From: DASTPP01 sp035762175
GTDB lineage: Bacteria; Myxococcota_A; Polyangia; Polyangiales; Polyangiaceae
Assembly (NCBI GenBank): GCA_035762175.1
Contig: DASTPP010000404.1
Span: 1-32,257, forward strand
Length of the DNA stretch: 32,257 bases
Reading direction: 5' to 3'
Positions within the stretch are counted from its first letter, which is position 1; every line of letters starts with the position of its first letter. This document shows positions 17,693-25,146 of the stretch, in pieces. The position numbers and the translations under genes are program-made. The notes under the pieces were generated by a model that saw only the letters and a list, made by a program, of their open reading frames with translations, did not search any database and was not told the DNA's origin.

Positions 17693-19135
17693 TCAGGGGG
17701 CGCCCTCGGGGCGCAGGTGCGCGGCGCGCAGGGGCGAGTCGGCGAGCACGCGGGCGGCGGCGACCCAGGCGCCCGCGGCGTGGCCGAGCGCGTCGCGGTC
17801 GATCTTGTCGAGGGTGTCGTTGGCCGTATGGTGCACGTCGAAGTACTCGCTCATGTCCTGGGCGACGTCGACGATGGGCACGCCCGCCTGCCGCAAGGGG
17901 CGCAGGTCGGCGCCGCCGTGGGCCGGCTCGGGCGCGGCCACGACGCCGAGCGGGGCGAGGGCGTCGCCGAGGGCCGAGCGCAGGGCGTCGGCCCCCTCGC
18001 CCGCCCGCACCCGCACCGCGTACGCGCGCCCCGCGCCGGCGTCGGCCTCGAGCGCGGCGACGTGGCGCTCGAGCTCGGCGCGGTGCGCCTCGGCGTAGGC
18101 CCTCGCGCCGTCGAGGCCCTTCTCTTCGTTGGCGAAGAGGACGACGCGCACCGTGCGGCGGGGCCTCGCCCCGGGGGCCGCGAGCTGGCGGGCGGCGTCG
18201 AGCACGATGGCGCAGCCGGCGCCGTCGTCGAGCGCGCCGGTGCCGAGGTCCCAGGAGTCGAGGTGCGCGCCGAGCAGCACGATCTCGTCGGGCCTCTCGC
18301 CGCCGACCACCTCGCCCACCACGTTGGCCGAGGCCCCGTCGGGCAGGGGCTTGCTGCCGAGCGTGAGGCGCAGGCGCGCCGGCGCGCGGCCCGCCGCGGC
18401 GCGGTGCAAGAGGTCGGCGTCGGGCGCCGAGAGCGCGGCGGCCGGCACGCGCGGGCCGCCCTCGGCGTAGCGCATCGCGCCGGTGTGCGGCAGGCGGTTG
18501 CCGTCGGTGCCGACCGACCGAATGACCACCGCCTTCGCCCCGAGCGCGCCGGCGCGCGCGGCGGCGTGGTGGCGCACCGGCGAGGTCTCGTTGTAGCCGG
18601 AGCCGTCGCGCGCCCGCGGCGTCGCGACGTTGACGAACACGATCTTGCCCTCGACCGGCCCCCGCCCGAGCGCGTCGAGCGCGTCGAGCGAGGGCACCTC
18701 GACCACCTCGGCCTCGACCCCTTCGGGCGGCGTGCCCACGCTGTTGCCGAGGGCGGTGACGGCCAGCCGCTGCGGCGCCGGGCCCGTCAGCTCGGCGGCC
18801 TCGACGCCGCGCTCCCAGCGCGACACCGTGACCGCCTCGGCCCGCACGTTCTCGAGCCCGATGGCGCGCATCGTCGCCTGCGCCCAGGCGATCGCGCGCC
18901 CGTCGGCGGGCGAGCCGGCCGGCCTCGGGCCCACCTCGTCGGTGAGCGCGCGGACGAAGTCGTACGCCTTCGACGCCGCGAGCGCGCGGCGCCCGACGTC
19001 GTCGCTTGCGGCCGCGCCCGACGCCGCGGCGGGCAGCGCCTGGGCCACGGGCTGCGGCGGGGGCGGCGGCGAGGGGCGCTCGCAGCCGGCGAGGCTGGCG
19101 AGCGCGCACCAGCAGGCGAGCGGGGTGCGGCGCAC
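17693..19135 (-). CDS. M28-family metallopeptidase lipoprotein
   Basis: This is a predicted exported zinc aminopeptidase or carboxypeptidase of the M28 family, closest in motif layout to plasma glutamate carboxypeptidase (CPQ/PGCP). It starts at GTG 19135, with GAAAGG six bases upstream. The signal peptide ends in the lipobox LAGC (RRTPLACWCALASLAGCERP). A PA-like insert is followed by the catalytic centre: GAHLDSWDLGTGALDDGAGC (first zinc His and bridging Asp), FANEEKGLDGARAY (catalytic Glu pair), LEADAGAG (zinc Asp) and DVHHTANDTLD (last zinc His). All ligands are present, so it should be active. It degrades peptides outside the cytoplasm, probably for nutrition or cell-wall turnover. About 480 residues is normal for the family. 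Confidence 0.92.
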   Translation of the reverse strand: MRRTPLACWCALASLAGCERPSPPPPPQPVAQALPAAASGAAASDDVGRRALAASKAYDFVRALTDEVGPRPAGSPADGRAIAWAQATMRAIGLENVRAEAVTVSRWERGVEAAELTGPAPQRLAVTALGNSVGTPPEGVEAEVVEVPSLDALDALGRGPVEGKIVFVNVATPRARDGSGYNETSPVRHHAAARAGALGAKAVVIRSVGTDGNRLPHTGAMRYAEGGPRVPAAALSAPDADLLHRAAAGRAPARLRLTLGSKPLPDGASANVVGEVVGGERPDEIVLLGAHLDSWDLGTGALDDGAGCAIVLDAARQLAAPGARPRRTVRVVLFANEEKGLDGARAYAEAHRAELERHVAALEADAGAGRAYAVRVRAGEGADALRSALGDALAPLGVVAAPEPAHGGADLRPLRQAGVPIVDVAQDMSEYFDVHHTANDTLDKIDRDALGHAAGAWVAAARVLADSPLRAAHLRPEGAP

Positions 19136-19191
19136 GGCCACCCTTTCGCCCGGGCCCGGCGTTCCGTCAACCCGGCGCAAGGCCCACGCGC

Positions 19192-20871
19192 TCAGCGGTA
19201 GGGGTTCAGGCCCGGGTACTCGTCGCGCGACGTGTCGGCGGGCGGCCGCGGGGGCGGCGCCACGCCGGTGCGCGGCGGCCTGGGCGGACGCGCGTCGCCG
19301 GCCGACGCGCTCGGCGCGGCCGACGCTTCGGGCAGCGCCGGGGCGGCGATCGTCGGCGCGGGCGTGGGCGGGGGCGCCGCGCCCTCTCGCTCGGGCGCCG
19401 CGCTGGCCCGGGCGGCGGGGCGCGCGCTCGGGAGCACCTCGGCGCCGTGCCGCGGGCGGTCGCGCAGCGCCACGTACGCGGCCGCGACGAGCGCGGCGAG
19501 CCCCGCCCCGATGGCCAGCGCGACGAGCCGCGGCCAGAGGGGCTGGCCCCGCAGCGCGGCCTGCGCCTCGGCGGTCGAGAGGGCCTCGGCCGAGGCTGGG
19601 GGCGGCGCGGCGAGCTGCGGCGCGGGCTGCGAGGCGAGCGGGGCCGAGAGCCGCGGCGCGGGCTGCGAGGCGGGCGGGGCCGAGAGCCGCGGCGCGGGCC
19701 GCGAGGTGGGCGGCGTCGAGAACCGCGGCGCGGGCCGCGAGGCGGGCGGCGTCGAGAACCGCGGCGCGGGCTGCGAGGCGGGCGGGGCCGAGGGCCGCGG
19801 AACGGCCTGCGAGGGGGTCGCGGGGGCCGCGGGGGCGAAGGGGTCGGGGGGCACGAGGGGGAGCTCGACGGTGCTCAGCATCGCCGGGAGCCCCGCGTGC
19901 GTGCGCAAGAGCTCGCGCTGGCGCGAAAGCTCGTCGGCCGCGATCGACTCGACGAAGGCGGCGAGGTCGCGCGGCGGCGCCAGCGGCAGCCAGCCCTCGG
20001 CCGCGCGCTCGATCGCCCGGGCGAAGTCGGCCGCCGTGGCGTAGCGCGCGGCCGGGTCGCGGTCGAGCGCGCGCGCGAGCGCCTCGTCGAGCGCCGGCGG
20101 CACGCCCGGGCGGGCCTCGCCGAGGGGCGGGATGGGCGCGTAGAGCAGCAGGTGCACCGTGTGCAGATCGTTGGTGCCCTTGAAGAGGCGGCGGTTGGCC
20201 AGGAGCTCCCACGCGACGACCGCGGCGGCGAAGACGTCGGCGCGCCGGTCGACGTTCTCGCCGCTCGCCTGCTCGGGCGCCATGTACGAGAGCTTGCCCT
20301 TGAAGGTGCCGTCGCGCGTGGTGCTCAGGCGGGTGGCGGCGCGCGCGATGCCGAAGTCGGTCAGGCGCGCGACGCCGTCGACGCCGACCAGCAGGTTGTG
20401 CGGGCTGACGTCGCGGTGCACGATGCCGAGCGGCTCGCCCCGCTCGTCGCGCGCCTCGTGCGCCGCGTGCAGGCCCTCGAGCGCGTCGAGCACCACCCGC
20501 AGCGCGACGCTCTCGGGCACCCGCCCCTGCCGCCGGCTCGCCGTGACGATGAGCGAGGCGAGCGAGGCGCCCTCGACGTAGTCCATCACGACGAAGTGGT
20601 CGCCGGCCTCGGAGATGCCCACCTCGAGGATGGGCACGACGTGCGCGCTGTGCACGCTCGCCGCCAGGCGCGCCTCGTCGAGGAACATGGCGACGAACTC
20701 GGTCTCGCGCGCGAGGTGCCGGTGCAGCCGCTTGAGGGCGAACAGGCGCCGGAAGCCCCCGACGCCGGCGAGGCGCGCCAGGTACACCACGGCCATGCCC
20801 CCCGAGGCGATCTCGCCGACGAGCTCGTAGCGCCCGATGCGGGGCAGCGGGCCTTCAAAAGTCTCGGCCAT
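19192..20871 (-). CDS. Transmembrane Ser/Thr protein kinase
   Basis: This is a 559-residue PknB-type kinase. The N-terminal kinase domain has the glycine loop GEIASGGMAVVYLAR, the ATP lysine in FALKRLH (K47), the catalytic loop GIVHRDVSPHNLLV, DFG (LTDFGIAR) and APE (YMAPEQASGE), and the usual activation segment with Thr/Ser. A Pro/Ala/Ser linker with 12-residue repeats follows. A single transmembrane helix (LWPRLVALAIGAGLAALVAA) then precedes a short Ala/Pro-rich periplasmic tail ending in YPGLNPYR. The kinase domain is therefore cytoplasmic, with a small extracytoplasmic tail lacking a recognisable sensor. It lies 18 bases downstream of the TPR/PEGA gene, a pairing common in myxobacteria. 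Confidence 0.95.
   Translation of the reverse strand: MAETFEGPLPRIGRYELVGEIASGGMAVVYLARLAGVGGFRRLFALKRLHRHLARETEFVAMFLDEARLAASVHSAHVVPILEVGISEAGDHFVVMDYVEGASLASLIVTASRRQGRVPESVALRVVLDALEGLHAAHEARDERGEPLGIVHRDVSPHNLLVGVDGVARLTDFGIARAATRLSTTRDGTFKGKLSYMAPEQASGENVDRRADVFAAAVVAWELLANRRLFKGTNDLHTVHLLLYAPIPPLGEARPGVPPALDEALARALDRDPAARYATAADFARAIERAAEGWLPLAPPRDLAAFVESIAADELSRQRELLRTHAGLPAMLSTVELPLVPPDPFAPAAPATPSQAVPRPSAPPASQPAPRFSTPPASRPAPRFSTPPTSRPAPRLSAPPASQPAPRLSAPLASQPAPQLAAPPPASAEALSTAEAQAALRGQPLWPRLVALAIGAGLAALVAAAYVALRDRPRHGAEVLPSARPAARASAAPEREGAAPPPTPAPTIAAPALPEASAAPSASAGDARPPRPPRTGVAPPPRPPADTSRDEYPGLNPYR
19612..19806 (-). repeat. 36-bp repeats in the kinase juxtamembrane linker
   Basis: About five tandem 36-bp units encode 12-residue repeats of the type PRFSTPPASRPA, with a degenerate sixth unit. 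They lie between the kinase domain and the membrane helix and should form an extended flexible linker. Copies differ mainly at Phe/Leu and Thr/Ala positions. Confidence 0.85.
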
Positions 20872-20889
20872 CGACTGCCCGGCGCCGCC

Positions 20890-21930
20890 CTAGAACTGGC
20901 CCGCCGCCGAGACGAAGGCCGCGCCCCGGCCGAGGCCGACCGAGGGCACGAAGCGCGCGGGCGCGGCCGCGGCCGCCGGGCGCGAGCCCCAGCGGGTGAA
21001 GAAGACGCCGACGACCGCCGTCGCCAGGCCCACCCCGCCCGTCGCCGCGAGCAAGATGTTGGTGCGGCGCTCGCGCGCGAGGCCGTCTTGGTAGAGCTCG
21101 CAGGCTCTGCCCTGCTCGCCGCACTCGTCGCGCACGCGTTTCTGGCCGGGGTTGTTCTGGGTGTCGATGCCGCTCCAGATCGTGACGCCCCCGAGCGCGC
21201 CGGTCGCGACCAGGCCGCCCCAGAACACCGCCGGGGGCAGCCCCCCCGAGCGCGCCGCCGGCCGGGGCCCCGGGTCGGGCGGCGGGGCCAGGGCGACGGG
21301 CGGCGGCGGCGCGGGCGCCGGGGCCGCGGGCGCCGGCGGCGGGGGCTCGGGCGGCGTCGGCTCGGGCCGCGCGAACTGCAGCTCGGTCGACCCGCCGGCG
21401 CTCGCCTTGACCTCCTTCGCCTCGGTCATCGCGCCCCAGCCGACGGCCACGGTGTGCGTGCCGGGGTCGAGGAAGAACGCGAGCTGGCGCGAGGTCGACC
21501 CGTGAATGATGCGCCCGTCGGCCACCACGTCGCACGCCGGCTCGCAGCGGACGGTGACCCGGTGCAGCTGCTTGCCGTACTTCGACAGCACCGAGCGGGC
21601 GAAGGCGACGAGGTTGCGCCGCTGCGGGTGGCGCTCGGCGGCGAGCTCGGCCAGCGAGGCGGCGCGCGCCCACTGCTTGGCGTCGTAGCGCGCCCTCAGC
21701 GCCCCCTGCAGCGCCTCGGCCGAGGGCGCCTCGCGGTCGGCGTTCTCGAAGTGCGACGCGGCCCCCTCGTAGTCGCGCGTGCGCGCCGCGCGCACGCCGA
21801 GGTCGAACTCGTCGGCCGCGTTGCGGATCTGCTGGGGCGTCGGCGCCCCGAGCGCCGTCGCGGACGCGAGGGCGAGCGCGAGGGCGAGGCGCGGCAAGGC
21901 GCGGGCGGGTCGCGACCGGTGGGGCGGCAC
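20890..21930 (-). CDS. Exported TPR/PEGA-domain protein
   Basis: This is a 346-residue protein with a signal peptide (RALPRLALALALASATALGA). A short TPR-like helical section (DEFDLGVRAARTRDYEGAAS, EALQGALRARYDAKQWARAA) is followed by a PEGA-like beta domain (TVRCEPACDVVADGRII, FFLDPGTHTVAVGWG) and a Pro-rich linker. Two hydrophobic segments near the C-terminus (AVFWGGLVATGALGGVTIW and ILLAATGGVGLATAVVGVFF) flank a region with two Cys. PEGA proteins are commonly encoded beside Ser/Thr kinases in this phylum and may sense or scaffold at the envelope. Start GTG 21930 is the one that keeps the signal peptide. It stops 18 bases before the kinase start. Confidence 0.75.
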   Translation of the reverse strand: MPPHRSRPARALPRLALALALASATALGAPTPQQIRNAADEFDLGVRAARTRDYEGAASHFENADREAPSAEALQGALRARYDAKQWARAASLAELAAERHPQRRNLVAFARSVLSKYGKQLHRVTVRCEPACDVVADGRIIHGSTSRQLAFFLDPGTHTVAVGWGAMTEAKEVKASAGGSTELQFARPEPTPPEPPPPAPAAPAPAPPPPVALAPPPDPGPRPAARSGGLPPAVFWGGLVATGALGGVTIWSGIDTQNNPGQKRVRDECGEQGRACELYQDGLARERRTNILLAATGGVGLATAVVGVFFTRWGSRPAAAAAPARFVPSVGLGRGAAFVSAAGQF

Positions 21931-22034
21931 GGAATCTGGCCTCTAGGCTGCATCCGGCGGCCCCCGCGCGTCAACCAAAGCGCGGGCCGCCCGCCCGCGC
22001 CCGCCCCGGGGCCCCCCCCGGGCGCCCCCGCCCC

Positions 22035-23903
22035 TCAGCGCAGGAGCGCCTTGGGCAGGGCGAGCTTGGCCAGCGGCCAGCGCTGCAGCACGGGCACCGG
22101 CGCGAGCGGCCCCGACTGACGCACCGCGCGCGCGCACTCGTCGAGCCCGAGGCGGCGCGGGCCGAAGGGCGAGGGGTCGGCCGCGTCGCTGTCCATCAGG
22201 CGCGTCGGCGTGTCGACCCCGTAGTCGTCGGTGTGCCCCGGCACGTCGAGCAGCACGTGCCCGAGCTCGTGGGCGAGCGCGAAGGAGAAGCGGTCGGCGC
22301 GCACCCCCGCCCGGTCTTCGATGAGCATGTTGCGCAGGCTCGAGCGGTCGCCCCGGATGAACGACTCGCCGATGCGCCCGCCCGTCGCGAACGAGGGCAC
22401 GAAGAGCACCTCGATGGTGCGCGGGTCGGCGTCGTCGAAGGCCTTGAGCAGCGCCCGCTCTTCGAGGGTGCCGGCCACCGCGTCGACGTCGGTGAAGTGC
22501 TGCAGCCCGTCGCGCAGGTCGACCGAGCCGACGCACGCCTTGAGCGTCGCGTCGCTCGAGAGCGGCCCGCCGCCCTCCGGCGCCTCGACCACCGCGCGCG
22601 CGCCGTCGCGCCGCCGGACGAGCACGTCGGACGTCGGCAGCGCCGCCGGCCCCGTGCGCGCGTTGTCGCTCACGCGCGCGACGAAGCCCGCCGCCTCGAG
22701 CGCGCGGGCGAAGTGGCGCGCCGCCTCGCGGGGCTCGTCGCCCGGGCGCAGCTCGCTCCGGACTTCTTTGCCGTCGACCCTCGCCCGCAGCGCGCCGCCC
22801 GAGGCCGGCAGCCCCGCGTCGCACCCGACCGCCACCATGTGCGGCCCCGGCGGGTCGACCAGGCGCATGTCGAGCTCGTCGGGCGGCCCGAAGCTGATGC
22901 CGCACTGGCCCCAGAGCGCGTTGCTCTGCCGCACCTGCCGCCGCACCAGCTCGAGCGCCGTCCGGTCGTCGGCCCCGAAGGGCGGCGCCCCCTGCGGCCG
23001 CTCGCGCACCAGCAAGACGCGCAGCTGCGCCCGCAGGCGGTCGATGGGCCCGACGTCGGCGTCGCGCGGGCCCACCACCCGCACCGCCGCCAGCTTGCGC
23101 CGTTGCGCCCGCACCACCAGCGCCCCGCCGAGCTCGGCCTGCAGCGAGCGCTCGGTCGCCAGCGGGTGCGCCCGGTCGACCTCGTCGAAGACCGGCCGCA
23201 CCGGCGCCGTCGCCCGGCACGAGAGGCCCGGGCCCACGTCCTCGGGGCAGGCCGCGCGGCCGAGCTCGAGCGCCGGCAGCGCGTCGACCACCCGGCCCGC
23301 GCCGTCGATCGACGCGAGCGCCAGCGAGGGCGGCAGGTCTTCGTCGTCGCCGACGAGCAGCACCCGCACCCCCTCGCCCGCCGGCGCCGGCGAGGCCACC
23401 CCCGGCGCCCGCGAGGGCGGCGTGCGCGCGAGCGGCACGCCCGAGATCGCCGCGTCGACCGGGCGGCCCGCCGCGTCGACGAAGCGCGCCTCGACGAAGC
23501 GGAAGACGAGCGACTTGTCGCCGACCCGCACCCGCGCCCGCCCCGGCTTCAGCCCCTGCACGTGCACCGGCCCCGCGCCCCGCCCGGCGAGGCGCGCGGG
23601 CTCGACCACCCCCCCGCCCGCCACGAGCCGGAGCGCCCCGCGCGCGTCGGACAGGTCGACCTGCGGCCGCCCCCCGCGCCCGATCTCGCGGACCTCTTCG
23701 AGGTCGACGAAGTTCTCGGCCGCGAGCCGGATGGCGGCGGCGTCGCGCACGCCGTCGCCGTCGTCGTCGTCGACGTCGACCGGCGCGACCGGGTAGAGCG
23801 CCGCGGGCGGCGGGGGGGCCGCCGCGGCCGTCGGGGCGGCGCCGAGCAGGAGGGCGAAGAGGGGGGCGAGGGGCGAAAGGAGGCGGCGGGGGCGGTGCGG
23901 CAA
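22035..23903 (-). CDS. Secreted metallopeptidase-like protein with HELGH motif
   Basis: This is a 622-residue protein starting at TTG 23903, the only start upstream of its signal peptide (RRLLSPLAPLFALLLGAAPT). Directly after comes an Asp-rich segment VDVDDDDGDGVRDA resembling Ca-binding loops, then several beta-rich domains. Near the C-terminus FALAHELGHVLLDVPGHTDD contains HExxH (H545, E546, H549) and a downstream His at 557; RLMDSD at about 569-574 could be a Met-turn. The spacing HExxH-x7-H differs from the metzincin consensus HExxHxxGxxH, so the clan is unclear. The order suggests an exported zinc peptidase with accessory domains. It begins seven bases after the upstream stop codon and is followed by the TPR/PEGA gene 104 bases on. 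Confidence 0.75.
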   Translation of the reverse strand: MPHRPRRLLSPLAPLFALLLGAAPTAAAAPPPPAALYPVAPVDVDDDDGDGVRDAAAIRLAAENFVDLEEVREIGRGGRPQVDLSDARGALRLVAGGGVVEPARLAGRGAGPVHVQGLKPGRARVRVGDKSLVFRFVEARFVDAAGRPVDAAISGVPLARTPPSRAPGVASPAPAGEGVRVLLVGDDEDLPPSLALASIDGAGRVVDALPALELGRAACPEDVGPGLSCRATAPVRPVFDEVDRAHPLATERSLQAELGGALVVRAQRRKLAAVRVVGPRDADVGPIDRLRAQLRVLLVRERPQGAPPFGADDRTALELVRRQVRQSNALWGQCGISFGPPDELDMRLVDPPGPHMVAVGCDAGLPASGGALRARVDGKEVRSELRPGDEPREAARHFARALEAAGFVARVSDNARTGPAALPTSDVLVRRRDGARAVVEAPEGGGPLSSDATLKACVGSVDLRDGLQHFTDVDAVAGTLEERALLKAFDDADPRTIEVLFVPSFATGGRIGESFIRGDRSSLRNMLIEDRAGVRADRFSFALAHELGHVLLDVPGHTDDYGVDTPTRLMDSDAADPSPFGPRRLGLDECARAVRQSGPLAPVPVLQRWPLAKLALPKALLR

Positions 23904-23910
23904 CGGCGTA

Positions 23911-25146
23911 TTACTTCCCGGGGGTCAGGTCTCGGTACGTGCGTTCTTGGACGAGCGGCGGGCCGGCGGGCGGCGCGGCCGCGACCAGCGCCGCCCACCC
24001 GAGCGTGCTGGGCGGCGCGTCGGGGCCGAGGCGCGCGGGGTCGAGCGCCTCGCGCGCCCGGTCGCGCTCGCCCAAATCGAAGAGCAGCGCCGCGGCGAAG
24101 GCCCCCACCGGCGAGGGCGCCGCGCCGGCCGCCTCGCGCAAGAGCGCGCGCGCCTCTTCGCGGCCGTGGTCGCGGGCCAGGAAGAACGACGCGCGCAGCC
24201 CCGGCGCGCTCGGCGGCGCCTCGGGCGCCTCGCGCGCGATCGCCTCGAGCGCCGGCCGCACCGAGGGCACCCGCGCCTCGGCGAGCCGGAACAGGAACGT
24301 CACGTCGCGCGACGAGCTCGGGCGGTCGGACAGCCGCGTCAGCAGATCGAGCCCCGGCCGGCCCGGCGGCGCCTCGCAGCCCCCGAGCGCCCAGGCCACC
24401 AGCGCCCACGCCCCGCGCGAGCCGAGCGCCCCGCCCTGCGACCGCTCGAGCGCCTCGCGCCGCGCCGTCTCGTCGCCCGCCCGCTGCTCGACCTCGGCGA
24501 ACACCAGCCAGCGGCCCAGGTGCCGCTCGGCCCCCCGCAGCACCGCCACCGCCGGCGTCGCCCCCGGCCCGAGCGGCGGCCCCTGCCGCAGCGGCACGAA
24601 CACGTCGCGGCAGAGCGCGATGCGGTATTCTTCTTTCACCTTCGGCGCCAGCGCCAAGAGCGGCGTGCCCGTCGACTCGCCCCGCGCGACGCGCGCCAAC
24701 TCGGCCGCGAACGCCAGGTGCGTCTGCCGCAGCGCCGCCGCCCGCCCGAGCGCCGCCCGCAGCGCCGCCCCCCGCGCCACCGTCGCCACCGCCAGCACCG
24801 GCAGGCCCCCCGCCCCGTCCGACGCCACCGCCGGCTCGAGCAGCGCCGCCGTCCGCCCGTCGCCCGCCTCGGCCAGCGCCCAGAGCGACGCGACGTAGAG
24901 CGGCCGATCGAAGCCCGACCGCCGCGCGATCGCCTCGCCCGCCTCGCCGAGCGCCTCGCGCACCGCCGCGCTCGACGGCGCCACCGCCCGCGCCACCCAC
25001 GCCACGTCGCCCTCGGCCTCGTACTTGCGCCGGAGCGCCGCGCCCACCAGCCGCGCGAGCCGCTCGGCGGCGTCGCGCGGGGCCTCCTTCGAACGGACGG
25101 AGGTCAGAGCCACGTTCGCCAGAGTAGCAGCATCACCCCCGGCCAT
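23911..25146 (-). CDS. Candidate separate gene: helical-repeat (HEAT/TPR-like) protein
   Basis: If the fused frame is really two genes, the second most likely starts at ATG 25146 (MAGGDAATLANVALTSVRSK). It would encode 411 residues of Ala/Leu/Arg-rich helices, for example LVGAALRRKYEAEGDVAWVA, YVASLWALAEAGDGRTAALL and ALLFDLGERDRAREALDPA. This repetitive helical pattern suggests a TPR or HEAT-like scaffold. No signal peptide is evident with this start, and no catalytic motif is seen. The ribosome-binding site is weak. It ends with TAA seven bases before the TTG start of the metallopeptidase-like gene, suggesting coupling. Confidence 0.5.
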   Translation of the reverse strand: MAGGDAATLANVALTSVRSKEAPRDAAERLARLVGAALRRKYEAEGDVAWVARAVAPSSAAVREALGEAGEAIARRSGFDRPLYVASLWALAEAGDGRTAALLEPAVASDGAGGLPVLAVATVARGAALRAALGRAAALRQTHLAFAAELARVARGESTGTPLLALAPKVKEEYRIALCRDVFVPLRQGPPLGPGATPAVAVLRGAERHLGRWLVFAEVEQRAGDETARREALERSQGGALGSRGAWALVAWALGGCEAPPGRPGLDLLTRLSDRPSSSRDVTFLFRLAEARVPSVRPALEAIAREAPEAPPSAPGLRASFFLARDHGREEARALLREAAGAAPSPVGAFAAALLFDLGERDRAREALDPARLGPDAPPSTLGWAALVAAAPPAGPPLVQERTYRDLTPGK

